DNA of 64,000 bases from Gremmenia infestans (GCA_032629725.1 JAFEVB010000008.1:1922001-1986000), one strand, 5' to 3'. Positions 22,852 to 33,375 are shown, numbered from the stretch's first letter. The notes: a model not told the origin generated them from the sequence alone. Numbers and translations: made by a program.

Positions 22852-23688
22852 ATGACAGATGTACGATCCCTCCTCAAGAATGAGCGAGCAGCTCGACGGA
22901 TTCAACACAAATACGCCTCCTACACTCCAACCGGAACTCTTCTCTGCGTAGTCTGCCACCTTCAGCTAAAGAGCGAATCACTATGGGAGGGTCATCTACG
23001 ATCAGCAGGACATATCATGCGATTTCAGAAGCTGCAGGATAAGGAGCAACAGCAAAGCCCAGAACCTTTTGCTGCCACAGAAGGCAACAAGAAGAAGCGG
23101 AAAGCAAGTGAAGATGGAGAAGAAACAATACGGAAACGGACAAAACCTACGAATGGCCTCCCCGAGGATTTCTTCGACCCAGCAGCTGAACGAGAACCTG
23201 AGCTACAACCTGCAAATGAGATACAGATCCCCTCTAGGCCAGCAACGCCTGCCAAAGCCACTCCCACCCCTCCCCAGCAAACTGTGGCAGAGGTCAACGA
23301 AGATGAATGGGCTGCCTTTGAAGCAGACATTGCAGCGGCGGAAATACCAGCGGCGGAAGACGCGATTATCTCTGCGCCCGCGATGTCTGCTGCTCAGCTA
23401 GCAGCACAGTCCATGGAGGAAACAAAGACGCAGCGCAAAGAGAGACAAGAGGCGGAGCTAGAAGATGATAAAGAGGATGCCGCTAGGAAAATGGAGGATC
23501 AGTTCGACGAGATGCAGGGATTGGAACAGAGGGTGAGGAGGATGCGGGAAAAGAGAGAGGCTTTGAGGGCGAAGGAGAGTATGGTGGAGTTGAAGGCTGT
23601 AGCAACGAAATCGCAGTTGTTGGACGAGGAAGAAAGCGAGGACGAGGGCGAGGGCGACGATTTCGATGGATTTATGATGAAGCGTTGA
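22852..23688 (+). CDS. C2H2 zinc finger protein, ZNF830/CCDC16-like
   Basis: A 278-residue single-exon nuclear protein. The N-terminal U1-type C2H2 finger (near residues 31-55) reads CVVCHLQLKSESLWEGHLRSAGH, matching the ZNF830 family that is linked to the spliceosome and to DNA-damage response in animals. A basic patch (KKKRKASE, RKRTKP) follows as a likely nuclear localisation signal, then a region with EDEWAAFEADIAA, and a long C-terminal coiled-coil (near 195-250). The acidic tail ends EDEGEGDDFDGFMMKR, and DFDGFM-type tails are typical of the family. Start ATG is preceded by CTTCCA and gives the conserved N-terminus (MTDVRSLLKNERAARRI). Confidence 0.85.
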   Translation: MTDVRSLLKNERAARRIQHKYASYTPTGTLLCVVCHLQLKSESLWEGHLRSAGHIMRFQKLQDKEQQQSPEPFAATEGNKKKRKASEDGEETIRKRTKPTNGLPEDFFDPAAEREPELQPANEIQIPSRPATPAKATPTPPQQTVAEVNEDEWAAFEADIAAAEIPAAEDAIISAPAMSAAQLAAQSMEETKTQRKERQEAELEDDKEDAARKMEDQFDEMQGLEQRVRRMREKREALRAKESMVELKAVATKSQLLDEEESEDEGEGDDFDGFMMKR

Positions 23689-24982
23689 TCTGAATCGAGA
23701 GTCTGCTTGGACGCTTCCATCTTGTTGATCTATACCCCTCCCCTCCAGCATCGGACGTTGGAAGAACCTGAGGATTTGCAACCTCTACAATACTTTGAGC
23801 GCTCCAGCCCCGCCAGAAAACGTGACCCACCTCTATCTGGATCCCGATCCTATACACGCAGGCTATCTCCACAGAACATTGTCGCGAGTCATAAAACGCG
23901 TCTTTCTTGGTTGTATGAATCTTGATGAATATACAGATGGAGACCAATCTGCACCCCTAGACAGCAATTCATCATCTCCTACGAATCGTCCACAACCTGA
24001 CACTGAGAAGCTATCTCGTTAGAGTGGGAATTAGGTAGCAATTTACAACAGAGCGCAGATGTGGAAGGATTCATCGCGAGAGCAGAATGTTAAAACGGTA
24101 ACTGCGACCTTTTACCCCTTATAATGTATCCTGGGAAGGGGGCAGGCACTTGATTGGGAAAGTGTCTGCCGAAATCCAAGTTGAAGCACTTTCCACTACC
24201 CAATATATTATTACTCTGCTTCACCTTTCAAGAGCTTATCAAATACACTTCCAATTGATCGCGGGCTAGCTCCTGCAATTGCATCAATAGTCGAGTGACT
24301 TCGCGGGTCACTTTTCGGAGACTTTACAGTTTTGGCAATCTTTCCACAGATAAACAGACACTTTTTCAGACTCATTACAGATCGGCTGAATTGAATGAGC
24401 ATGGGATGGTTCTTGAACTAGTTCTATATTGTTATATGTATTCGAACCTCATTGTGACATATTGTTATCTGCATTGCAACTTAAGAGCCGTTCATCACCT
24501 GCTTTTCTTTTCTAGACCGACCCTCAACCTCAGACCGTGGATATTGGACGGAAGTACAATACAGTCCTTTTGTAGGGAGGTATGTAAAACACCATAGGAA
24601 TTATCAATTTCACTATACTTTAAGAAAACGTGCACAGATTTCAAAGATCCAGGCTATGGAAGACGTATACAGTGGTGGCCTGGTTAATCGACTGCAGCTG
24701 CGGCAACAAAAACTTCTCGATAAAGAGAGGCTGGGTCACAACAAATGACCCGCTCACCTCTGGTAACTGGCCCAAGCGGACCATAATATTAATAGTCTTG
24801 CTGACTTCTGATTCCCTATCCTATCCTATCCTCTGCATCCAGGAATGCGAGACTGTGTTGCCTTCAAAATCTCTAACCTGGGGTTCCTAGACAGAAGAGC
24901 TAACAGCCCTCTAGTTATCTGAAAGCTGCCAAAGGAGAACGCCTGCTGCCATGGATTGCTCTTTTACTATGGGTGTGTATCC
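23689..24982. other. interval without a confirmed gene
   Basis: Most of this 1.3 kb shows nothing recognisable. One minus-strand stretch, about 24211..24345, reads plausibly as the end of a protein (SHSTIDAIAGASPRSIGS, then FDKLLKGEAE and a stop) and follows a possible acceptor. I could not find its upstream exon, and its codon use is not biased, so I do not call it a gene. Confidence 0.4.
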
Positions 24983-26443
24983 TCAAGATTCATTATCTGA
25001 AGTCAGGTCAACAAAATAACTTGTCTTCTTCTCTGGTGCGCTCTTTGTTGTACTCTTCTGTGTGCTTCTCGGCGCTGGTGACGTGTCTTTCGAATCCATC
25101 ATGAGAAGCTTGGGGGGCTTATCCACGCGACCTTGATCTTCCGTAGGAGTGACTCTTGAACGTTTAGAAGGGGTCTCCGCAGGTGTTGTATTGGTTTCAG
25201 GACCTGTGTTCTTATATCTAAGCTGCAACGCGCTGGAGCGTTCAAGTCCTATGTTTTGCGGGATCGGGATTCTGTCCGGAGACGGAGCGTCGCTACAGTT
25301 GGTCCCCAAGCGCTTCCAAATCCGAGCCCTCGAGAGGCTCTCTGTACCTAAGATTCGTCTTGCTTTTCCATTGTTCATCTCGTAGATAAGATTCGCTGCC
25401 TCCGCCAGGCTCTTCACTGCCCATTTCCATGCTACTACATCTTCATGGGTCTCCTGCTTCTTAATCAGCTCAAAGTCCACGCACTCACGAAGACCACCAA
25501 GAAACGTATCGAGGGCATTAGGATCTTGACGTGCTTTATTCGAGAAAAAGGCCATTCGTCTATCTTTGTCCTCCTTGGTATCGTTGATAAAATCAAAGGG
25601 CATAGGTGGAAACCCTTCTTCCTTATTCCACCGTCGTAGAATATTTCTTTCGGTATGAAGTATAAGAGTTGACGTGTGAAGCAATTGTTCCTTTCGCCTC
25701 AACTGAGCCTTGAACTCTGTTGTGCTAAAGAACTGCAAATATATTTCCTTTGGGATATATCGTTCCATGTCCTCTAGGCTGCATCCGTGGGTGCAGAAGT
25801 AAAGGACTTTCGCTACCCTCAGAGCATATTGCAGCAGCAGCCCGCTTGTCGCATGTCTATCCTGAGGGATAGACATATTGAGTCTGGCGGAATACCACTT
25901 TCCCCATGTGAAATCCCAGATCTCCAAACTAGTACCCTCGCCTCGTACTGCTTTGAGGTCAGAGAAAGTTCTTCGCTTATTGTTATCTCTGTTGGTGAAA
26001 TCATCAACCATGGTCCGTTTAACATCGGACGCTATTGCAATATCCTGTTCCGGTGATTGCTCCTTTGTCTTCTGATACACCGGAATTTGATTGACTCCAG
26101 CTTTGGCTGGCTTTTCCTTCTCAAGCTTCACAGATTTCCGAGTGCCCGCGACTGCTGCTTCCATTACTTTTGTCTCTGATCCGGCTCCGTCGTCCATATC
26201 TTCGATTCTAAGACGGATAGCAGTTGCCTTTTTCGGATCAGCGACCTTCTTCTCACGTTCTGCTTCCCCCACCTCCCGTGCCTCCACAAGAGCAAGCCTC
26301 GATTGAATTGCCTTATACTGTTGTCGGCCCTCGAGGTAGCGATCTCGCGTGTCGAGAGAACTTATGCTGTTCCAGAGACTGTTTTGTTTTTCTTTGGCTG
26401 CGGCCAGCTCCTTTCGAAGTTCTTGTACTTCTTGTGCTGCCAT
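24983..26443 (-). CDS. unknown protein with N-terminal coiled-coil
   Basis: A 486-residue single-exon protein that I do not recognise. Residues 1-70 form a charged coiled-coil (VQELRKELAAAKEKQNSLW), followed by a basic/acidic linker. A folded-looking region from about 155 to 370 is rich in aromatics (SLEIWDFTWGKWYSARL, CTHGCSLEDMERYIPKEIYL, AWKWAVKSLAEAANLIYEM). The tail is basic, Ser/Thr/Pro-rich and ends YFVDLTSDNES. The tail's PSKRSR and PEKK clusters suggest nuclear localisation. It borders the AT-rich block, so it could be a lineage-specific gene. A NCBI or Pfam search of residues 150-370 would be decisive. Confidence 0.7.
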   Translation of the reverse strand: MAAQEVQELRKELAAAKEKQNSLWNSISSLDTRDRYLEGRQQYKAIQSRLALVEAREVGEAEREKKVADPKKATAIRLRIEDMDDGAGSETKVMEAAVAGTRKSVKLEKEKPAKAGVNQIPVYQKTKEQSPEQDIAIASDVKRTMVDDFTNRDNNKRRTFSDLKAVRGEGTSLEIWDFTWGKWYSARLNMSIPQDRHATSGLLLQYALRVAKVLYFCTHGCSLEDMERYIPKEIYLQFFSTTEFKAQLRRKEQLLHTSTLILHTERNILRRWNKEEGFPPMPFDFINDTKEDKDRRMAFFSNKARQDPNALDTFLGGLRECVDFELIKKQETHEDVVAWKWAVKSLAEAANLIYEMNNGKARRILGTESLSRARIWKRLGTNCSDAPSPDRIPIPQNIGLERSSALQLRYKNTGPETNTTPAETPSKRSRVTPTEDQGRVDKPPKLLMMDSKDTSPAPRSTQKSTTKSAPEKKTSYFVDLTSDNES

Positions 26444-26599
26444 CGTGTCTGTTGGCGTTGATTTTTTCTAGACTGTTGTTCGATTGTTTTGGAAATTACA
26501 AGTGTTGGAACTTGGAAGACGGTCTGGGGATAGCGGGTGGTTGATTTGCAGTCAATGACTCATAGCACTACCTACCAAGGTTAATTCACATGTCTATAA

Positions 26600-27230
26600 G
26601 AAGAGAAGAGCTCCTTGTCAGCTTTTTGGGCAGAAATAACCATATCCAACCGGATTACTAAACAAAGTATTCATACATCAAGGTCTATTATATATTCCTT
26701 CAATCTTTACTCTAAATCTAAGGTTAAAAGGCTAAGGGTTAGACTATTCCTAGGCCTTGTATTCATTCTATATAAGTTATATTATATAGGCCTAATAAGA
26801 GGAACCTATATCATATATATCAATCACTTTGACAATGTCTAGTCTTATCTATATTTATATTAAGCAAGATATACAAATTTGTAATAGAAGTATAAAACTC
26901 TCTATACGTCTAGTTTTATTTATATTCTATATTAGATAAAAGATGCCATTTTAATTATATATTAAATATTATATAACTATAAGTATAAAGTAAGAAAATA
27001 AGATAAAATAACAGGTTTTTATCTTAAGTTTTTAGTTTTCAGTTTTGCAGTTTTAGAGCATCTATCATAACTCTATTCCATAGACTACGCATATCTATTT
27101 GTCTTTTATTATTAAGACTATTCATATCACTTAGTTATCTGCACTTGTTATTTATTGATAAAGAATATTATTTACCAAATGCAGTCGTTAATGCCAATCA
27201 AACTACTATTTTACTCTTGAATAAACCTAA
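26600..27230. repeat. AT-rich island 1
   Basis: About 600 bp of strongly AT-rich sequence with many TA steps (TATATAT, ATTATATTATATAGG) and no credible coding. It looks like repeat-induced point mutation (RIP) of an old mobile element, which is common in Pezizomycotina. The original element cannot be named. Confidence 0.65.
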
Positions 27231-27656
27231 TTACCAGGGCGTAGAATTTATGTCTGCACTCTCCCGTGAATGCACGTTTGCCCGGCTGGAGATACGTGCT
27301 TGCGTTTCTTCCTCAGTTAGCAGGCCAATGTCTTCTTCGCACACAGGGCACACAAGTTCTGTTCCGTGACGCAATATACTAACCATCCCTACTACGCAAT
27401 TTCTTCCGAAAATGCGCGAACACGGCAATTTGGCGGGCGCTTCGGGAAATTGCCCTTCCTTGAATTCATGTCGGCAGATTGAACAGTGGCTATTCTCCTT
27501 GGTGTAAGTAAACACCGGTGTTATGATCGTGTGGAGGCGGCGTACAAGTTCTTCCTGTCGTCGCTGTGCCCAGCGTTCTTTGACATAATGACGATTCCTC
27601 TTACGAACCTTGGCCCGCAGCGCTGCTTCTCTGATCAGGATGAAAATCCTAACCAT
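27231..27656 (-). pseudogene. truncated RING-type paralogue 1
   Basis: The stretch aligns by eye to the C-terminal half of the intact paralogue at 29305..30072: a charged helix, then an L/I-TP-V motif, then the RING. Zinc pairs CSIC, PC and C at the middle, and CPVC are present, but the ring histidine is arginine here (LPCSRIFGRNC against PCGHLFGNTC). There is no ATG that would give the N-terminal half, and only about 85 bp separate it from paralogue 2's stop, so the front end is missing. The first in-frame ATG is at 27656. It is probably non-functional or a chimeric remnant. Confidence 0.65.
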
Positions 27657-27739
27657 ATTCAGAACTTCCGCTGGCAAATCAGTTTAAAGTCTCACCAGCC
27701 GCCGCCAGATCTGCGCTGCGAGAACATACTCAACTCTGA

Positions 27740-28588
27740 TTAACAGTGCTCATCTTCCCGGTTCAGCACTTCGGAAAATGTCTGAGCGTCGCGCAGGTCT
27801 CTAGTGTGTTGGATTTTCTCGCCTTCGCGCCTGTACCATCTTGTTTCGTGTCCGTGTTCCGGTGCGAGCTCGAGAATTTGCTTGGCGCTGATAGCTTCAT
27901 TTGCGGAAGTGATATAGATGTGATCAGAGGGTTTCTTTGGAAGTCTTGGAAGATCCAGGAGGCAGGGACCACAGAAGCCAATATGCACGATACGAGAACA
28001 AGGGAGACGTATAGGTAGCTCGCTAGCCATGTCCTTCTCACCCTCAACTTCTCCGTATATTTCGTGGTAGATCGGGCATTTGGTGCCTTCCCCCAAGTCA
28101 GCAATTGAGACTGGAGTCAGGATCTCGGGAAGTCTTGCTAAGACTTTATCTCTGTTCCCTAGTCGAAGCATTATTTGATCAGCTCTCGCTACAAATTGAC
28201 ACAAGTCGTAATGATATTGGATGACGGCTCCAAAGTATTCCTGCCGTATCTGAACAAGCAGGTTTATCTCTTCTATAGTGGTATTTGGCTGGCCATCGCT
28301 TTCCGATCGCTTCCAGATGACGGCGGTAATGTCGGACACCATCCGTCCCAACCAAATGAAATCTTTTCCAGTCAAATATCCTTGGAATAGCTGGATATTG
28401 GTTTTCTCGTACACATGCGTTCCTCCTGTAATTTCGTCGACATATCTGTGGTCTGAACCCACAGGTAGGCTTTGAGCTATGCATAGTATTCGCTCAGCCT
28501 CAGCCTTTCGAATTCCCTCTCGCTCTGGGAAACTTTCGTCGAATAATACTCCCGGGGCGCCTGTGTTGGAGGCGACGGCGCTTAGCAT
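27740..28588 (-). CDS. RING-type paralogue 2, ring degenerate, 5' end disrupted
   Basis: A 282-residue open frame from ATG 28588. Its middle aligns to paralogue 3 (LTGKDFIWLGRMV against LTDTDFLWLQNII, LARLPEILTPV against VPLLLTPI). The ring is damaged: first pair CPIY instead of CxxC, PCSR instead of PCGH, and no last CxxC pair, so zinc binding and E3 activity are doubtful. The same frame stays open upstream to about 28650 and encodes YCHQC, matching YCQTC of paralogue 3, so the family N-terminus continues above the chosen ATG. A matching start (MCVEYIARFEK) lies near 28760 but in another frame. Either an intron or a one-base frame change separates them. Confidence 0.6.
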   Translation of the reverse strand: MLSAVASNTGAPGVLFDESFPEREGIRKAEAERILCIAQSLPVGSDHRYVDEITGGTHVYEKTNIQLFQGYLTGKDFIWLGRMVSDITAVIWKRSESDGQPNTTIEEINLLVQIRQEYFGAVIQYHYDLCQFVARADQIMLRLGNRDKVLARLPEILTPVSIADLGEGTKCPIYHEIYGEVEGEKDMASELPIRLPCSRIVHIGFCGPCLLDLPRLPKKPSDHIYITSANEAISAKQILELAPEHGHETRWYRREGEKIQHTRDLRDAQTFSEVLNREDEHC

Positions 28589-28649
28589 GCATTGATGACA
28601 ATATAATGGAATAGTCTCCTCGAAAGTTGCTAAATCTTGGCAAGGAGAC

Positions 28650-29304
28650 TTAAGCTACCAGCGTCCATATTATCGTCTTGCATGCTGGCTCTTCTGGCGG
28701 CGCACCAAAACATATACTCTGGACGCATTAGCTGATGCCAACATTTCTCAAATCGTGCAATGTATTCTACGCACATGACTTTTGGGCTTTACAATTAGCC
28801 TAGCGTGTGTTTAAATGGCAATCTTGAAATACCCAAGGCCTTTTTAGACGAATATAGTCTTTAAGCCCGAGATGTGTGAATGGCAGGTTTGAAATATCAA
28901 GTCTGTTTCATGTGGATATGAGTAGTTGTGTTCATCTTCTCAGTTTTACTGTTTTCCTTTAAACAGGACCAAATCATAGTAATCATTCTCGTCGGGATAA
29001 GCTGAAATAATCTACGGGATCAAGAAATTTAACAATAGTGCTCGTAAAACCTTTATTCATATATTAGTCAACAATGCCTTTCAAAGAAATAATAACCCAT
29101 AGTTCTCTATTGTCTGTGACAACGGAAATCAAGAACAAGTGAAACTCTTTATTGGATGTGAAAGAACAGCTCGCCTACTATGCGTATTAATTGAAGTGTT
29201 TTGATGTAAATTTTACGGTTCCATTCTACTTATCGATATCCATTCGCACATCATTCTTACTACTTTATATTATAAAGTAAAAACTTTTCTAGACCGTAGC
29301 GAAG
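28650..29304. other. AT-rich spacer 2, divergent RING promoters
   Basis: About 650 bp of AT-rich DNA between the divergent RING paralogues 2 and 3. Its left edge (to about 28765) carries the displaced N-terminal codons of paralogue 2. The rest shows nothing coding. The block contains a GTCTTTAAGC...GTTTGAAATA repeated wording (near 28820-28880), suggesting an old duplicated segment. Confidence 0.5.
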
Positions 29305-30072
29305 ATGTGTCGGCAATACATTTTGGCACACAAATGCAATTGCCGGACAATTGAGCGTCGTCCGTGTGAGCACCCTCGAGTAGGAAACTGCAATTTCGAA
29401 ATCGAGGAGGTCGAAATCCAATTCGAAATGTATTGCCAAACCTGTGTGGTAAAATTCTCACAACAGAAACTTCGATCCGGAACCTCAACTCAATTAGATT
29501 CCAGAGACCTTAAAGTTGCCCAAAAGTTCCGTATAAAACATCACGATTTAATCGACACAGAAAAAGATGGATTTGATGAGCGGTTAACCGACACTGACTT
29601 TCTTTGGCTGCAAAACATTATTATAAGTCTTGAAGTTTCGTTTCTGACCAAAACAGACCTCGAAAAGCTTTCCCAGGAGCAGTACGAGCAGAGCCACGTG
29701 CTTTTCAAATTGCGCAAGGTCTTTAAGTCAGAGATGGTCTCCCGATTTGAAGACATGTATGCAGAGCAAGAACGTGCTGAAAAAATAGCTCGGGGCGTGC
29801 CTCTCCTTCTTACACCCATCAAGTGTGATGTCTTGAAGGATGGCGAGAAGGACTGCACCTTGTGCCATAAAATATTGGGGCAACAGGATGGACCCGTCAC
29901 GACACCTTGCGGGCATCTGTTCGGGAATACCTGCATCCAAAGTTGTATTGAGGGAACCTCGGTCGCTTGTCAGATTTGTTCGAAGTTATTCACTTCAAAG
30001 AACTTCATATTTCCCCCCGTGGAGCGGACGACTGTTAGCCCCCATTGGGTTCAGATTTTCAGAAGCGATTGA
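29305..30072 (+). CDS. RING-type zinc finger protein, paralogue 3 (intact)
   Basis: A 255-residue single-exon protein, the complete member of the local family. The N-terminus is cysteine-rich (MCRQYILAHKCNC, RRPCEHP, MYCQTC), which could bind a second zinc cluster. A helical charged middle follows. The C-terminal RING-like domain (near 187-235) reads CTLCHKIL, TTPCGHLFGNTCI, CQICSKLF, which supplies C-x2-C, C-x-H, C and C-x2-C ligands. A role as a ubiquitin E3 ligase is inferred from the ring only. It sits inside AT-rich DNA next to two decaying paralogues, so its activity should not be taken for granted. Confidence 0.75.
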   Translation: MCRQYILAHKCNCRTIERRPCEHPRVGNCNFEIEEVEIQFEMYCQTCVVKFSQQKLRSGTSTQLDSRDLKVAQKFRIKHHDLIDTEKDGFDERLTDTDFLWLQNIIISLEVSFLTKTDLEKLSQEQYEQSHVLFKLRKVFKSEMVSRFEDMYAEQERAEKIARGVPLLLTPIKCDVLKDGEKDCTLCHKILGQQDGPVTTPCGHLFGNTCIQSCIEGTSVACQICSKLFTSKNFIFPPVERTTVSPHWVQIFRSD

Positions 30073-31776
30073 GAAAACACATCTTCCGTTGAGTTTCCTA
30101 TCTAAAGGACATTATGTCCTTATGTTTGTAATATTATCATTTTAAATTTAGTTTTCGGTTCAAAATCACTAATAAATATTTCTTGTCACATGTGAATCCC
30201 ACCGCAATCTTTGGGTATCCATAGTACGCGAAAACGCATACTAAATACCTCCTATAAGCAAATTACACTAGTACTATAAATTAAAACAGCACTTGGATCT
30301 GACGGAAGCTCTTTCTACAATCATTTACAGCAGACTAGCGAGATCCCTCTTTGGTAGGTCAGCGGTTCTAGGGTTGAGGAGTCAGCATAAGCCTTATGGG
30401 TAGCAGCGAGTAAATCACAGTGGTTTAACTAATCGTTATAAGTATTTTTAAAACATAGAAGGGGGAAGAGGAGAGCGTACAGGGAGTGTTGCGCGTCCTC
30501 CGAATCCCCTGCTGGAGCAACCCCAGAAAGCCTGTGGAACTGCTCAGGCCGAGGTAAGATTGGGGTTATGCTAGACTATTTATGTGATGAACTTCAATTT
30601 CACTCAAATGACCTACCTATAAATCAGGGGAAACCGTCTAGTTGGGACCTTGGGATGGGGAAACGAAATTCAGATACATCCCACCTAGGCTAGGTAGGTA
30701 GCTTTGTGGAGCCTTCGCTTGATTAGGGGTAGCGGGGTCGGTTATTCGGGGGCCAATTTCCTAAGAAGAATATTCCCGGCTTGAGTTAGAGCTCCTCTGG
30801 CTCAAACATCAAACAGTGGTTCATAGAATATGGCTTAAGCACCTGCAGCTGGCTTCAAATAATGCTTGAGCAAAAAGGCCTTCGTACGTCACCGTCAAAA
30901 CATTATATCTAACGCGCCCCCGTCTCTAGAATAGTTTAACTTTCGAATAAAATGTACATCAGTCTATTATACGTGGAACTAGAGTCATAAAACTTGAAAA
31001 GAAAATCAGCAAGAAGTTATTATATTGTGTAATAAAGAATAATATAAACTGATTGACTAGTAAAGAGACCGGCGTAATCGCTAGCTAGACTAAATCTTTC
31101 AATATCGTCATTCTGAAATGCATTTCATTATTTCGAGCATCAGTTATGAATAACTGCATAATATAGTAAGCCCGATATAAAATGAACATTCAAATACATC
31201 TTTATACACTAGTGTATCAGAAGTTGCAAGGTTAATATAAAAGCTCGTCACTAAGGCGTATTAGGGATCTATCTAAAACCTACCATTATAGTTTCTGCAT
31301 AACAGTTAGATGTACCATCTATTTATCCTAAAAAGGAAAGAAATTTGTTCTCTAGACTAAGGATAGAAATCTTAGCTTTTTTGGTTTGCTTTAAACTTAG
31401 GATCGAGTTAAGTGACTTAGACTTTCATGCTAAAACTTAAAGAGTCTAACCCTTGCGGGCACATTTAGATCCCGTCAAACGGTTATATCATTTTTCATGG
31501 AAATTTTGTTCACTACTCTCAGTCCAGATTCAAATCATGCTATTTAAGTGCCTATACATAGTCCTACCTTTTGCCTATCTTTCTTCCCACAATTTCACAA
31601 TTTCACAACTTCACAACTTCAGATAGCTTCACATACATACCATTCTGTTTTCTCTTACAGTAAGTAGCCATTAACTTCAAACAATCTTGCATATCCGCCT
31701 TCGAATCCAAGGCAATTTGAATCTAAAACCTCACAGGATATCACCTACAAACGAACCATTATCCAACAACAAGACC
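30073..31776. repeat. AT-rich island 3
   Basis: About 1.7 kb that is gene-free and mostly AT-rich, with scattered less AT-rich patches (30470-30620). No ORF of note, no terminal repeats that I can match, and no recognised transposase. It is plausibly RIP-degraded repeat DNA. The last 150 bases before 31777 hold repeated ACAATTTCACAATTTCACAACTTCACAACTTC (31590-31620) and probably the promoter and leader of the next gene. Confidence 0.55.
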
Positions 31777-32418
31777 ATGGATCTTTTTCGTTGCGAGCCA
31801 CTAGCAGAATTGCTTGCGCTTTGGCCACAGATACCCTCAGGAAAGCCCCTCTACAGTCAGGTGCTGAAAGCCCCAGCTCTAGTTCAACCTTCCACAACAT
31901 ATCTCACCAATGGCCAATCGTCCCAACATGCTATCTTCCCAGCACAATCCCGCACAAGCAACAGCGCAGACATCCGTCCAAATCGGAAAACCGGCCGTGC
32001 ATCTCTGCCTACACCACCACCCACACGTCCCAGCGGCAACAGCAGGAACTCCCTACCCCCGCCGTTGAAACCAGGAAAGGCAACTTCCAAAGCACAGCCG
32101 ATGACAGTCGAAGCAGCAAATACCCGGACGCAGTGGCGCGTGCAGCAAGTGAGCGAGGTCCCGTGGGTTAAACAGGCCCCAGGGAGTCAATGGACCAGCA
32201 AATCCATCCGTCAATGGCGACAGGTCGTGGTACAGGATATTTGCACACCATTAAAGGAGGGCGAAGCATCTGCTGGCGTCCATTCAACGGATGGAAGTTT
32301 TGAGCAGGATAGAGTGATACTGGAGGACATTATTTATGGTGAAAATGTCATCTGGGAGCAGTGGGTTACAGACGACTGCATCCGTTTTTCGGCTGAAGGG
32401 CAATGGGCTCGGATCTAG
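31777..32418 (+). CDS. unknown lineage-specific protein
   Basis: A 213-residue single-exon protein. The ATG at 31777 (AAGACCATGG context) is preferred over a TTG 90 bases upstream. The N-terminal half is low-complexity Pro/Ser/Arg-rich (SLPTPPPTRPSGNSRNSLPP). The C-terminal half looks folded, with VPWVKQAPGSQWTSKSIRQW and a Trp-rich end (VIWEQWVTDDCIRFSAEGQW). I do not recognise a family, and no signal peptide or transmembrane segment is visible. Coding is supported only by length and the structured end. Confidence 0.5.
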   Translation: MDLFRCEPLAELLALWPQIPSGKPLYSQVLKAPALVQPSTTYLTNGQSSQHAIFPAQSRTSNSADIRPNRKTGRASLPTPPPTRPSGNSRNSLPPPLKPGKATSKAQPMTVEAANTRTQWRVQQVSEVPWVKQAPGSQWTSKSIRQWRQVVVQDICTPLKEGEASAGVHSTDGSFEQDRVILEDIIYGENVIWEQWVTDDCIRFSAEGQWARI

Positions 32419-32727
32419 TAGCCAGCTATGGAAGCGGCATTTGAAAAAGATATGAGGAAGCTAGGACTGATGCTGGGCGAGACAAAAGACAGACTTTGGT
32501 AGTGGGTTTGGCCCTGGTTTTAAGTTGGATTCAAAGTTGAAAACAAAAGCCATTGGAAATTAATTTGTAATAAAAAAAGGACAAACTTGATTCTAGGCGA
32601 CTATAAATAGAAACCCCCACAGACTTCGGGGGGAATTATAAGGGGGAAAATCCGAAGGTAGCAGTATAATACATATAGAATAAAATCGTTCAAAGAAAGA
32701 CATAAACTCTTCTTCCCAGTACATCTA

Positions 32728-33375
32728 TCACCCCTCTGCCTCTTTCTTCATCACCCAATTAATCCACGCCGCCTCCGCGCCCCATTCCTTCAAATCAAAC
32801 ACATTCTCCTTCAAAACCTTCCATCCCCATTTCTCATACAACCCCTTCGCCTCCCGCGTACTGACAATAAAACTTCCCCTCCCACTACCCCCATCACCCT
32901 TCCCCTGCGCTTCTATGTCGTTCACAAAAGCTCCCATCAACTTCGCGCCCACACCTTTCCTCTGAAAATCCGGCGAAACCGCCAGGAACTCAAGAACATG
33001 AAACTGCTTCATGTCATACTCGGTCTCCATCCTCGCTTTCTCTGTAAAAAACTGCTGTAGAAAGTCAACATTCGTGCCCTCGGGTAATTCTGGGGCCCAA
33101 TCCGGTTCTTCTTCCGTCGTGTACTGCTTCCACACCGCGAAACCGGCGATTTCGTCGCCTGGGGTAGTGGTGGCGACGAGGAAGCGGTAGGATGGGTTGT
33201 GGGTAAAGTGGAAGGACCAGCGAGAGAGGATTAGAGCTTGTTGGACGGATGGGGGGGTGGAGCGGAATCCGCTGGTGAGGAGGGGGTGGGATGAGAATGC
33301 GAGGAGATCGATACGGGCGAGGGCTGGGATATCCGCCGCTGCGGCGGGACGGATTGTTATTTGGGGGGTGGGCAT
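32728..33375 (-). CDS. GNAT-family N-acetyltransferase
   Basis: A 215-residue single-exon protein. The GNAT fold is recognised from an N-terminal ITIRPAAAADIPALARID strand-helix, a central strand, motif A with the acetyl-CoA pyrophosphate loop QRKGVG in LEFLAVSPDFQRKGVGAKLM (near residues 128-148), and motif B, GLYEKWGWKVLKE (near 183-195). It transfers an acetyl group from acetyl-CoA to an unknown amine acceptor. The closest family pattern is the fungal GNAT group with small-molecule or N-terminal substrates, which are not predictable. The start is the only ATG upstream of ITIRPA. Confidence 0.85.
   Translation of the reverse strand: MPTPQITIRPAAAADIPALARIDLLAFSSHPLLTSGFRSTPPSVQQALILSRWSFHFTHNPSYRFLVATTTPGDEIAGFAVWKQYTTEEEPDWAPELPEGTNVDFLQQFFTEKARMETEYDMKQFHVLEFLAVSPDFQRKGVGAKLMGAFVNDIEAQGKGDGGSGRGSFIVSTREAKGLYEKWGWKVLKENVFDLKEWGAEAAWINWVMKKEAEG

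Noticed and set aside
23707..24022. Plus-strand frames downstream of the ZNF830-like gene
   Set aside because: Likely 3' untranslated sequence; no domain.
26615..26842. Open frame in AT-rich island 1
   Set aside because: Low-complexity Ile/Tyr/Lys composition expected by chance in such DNA.
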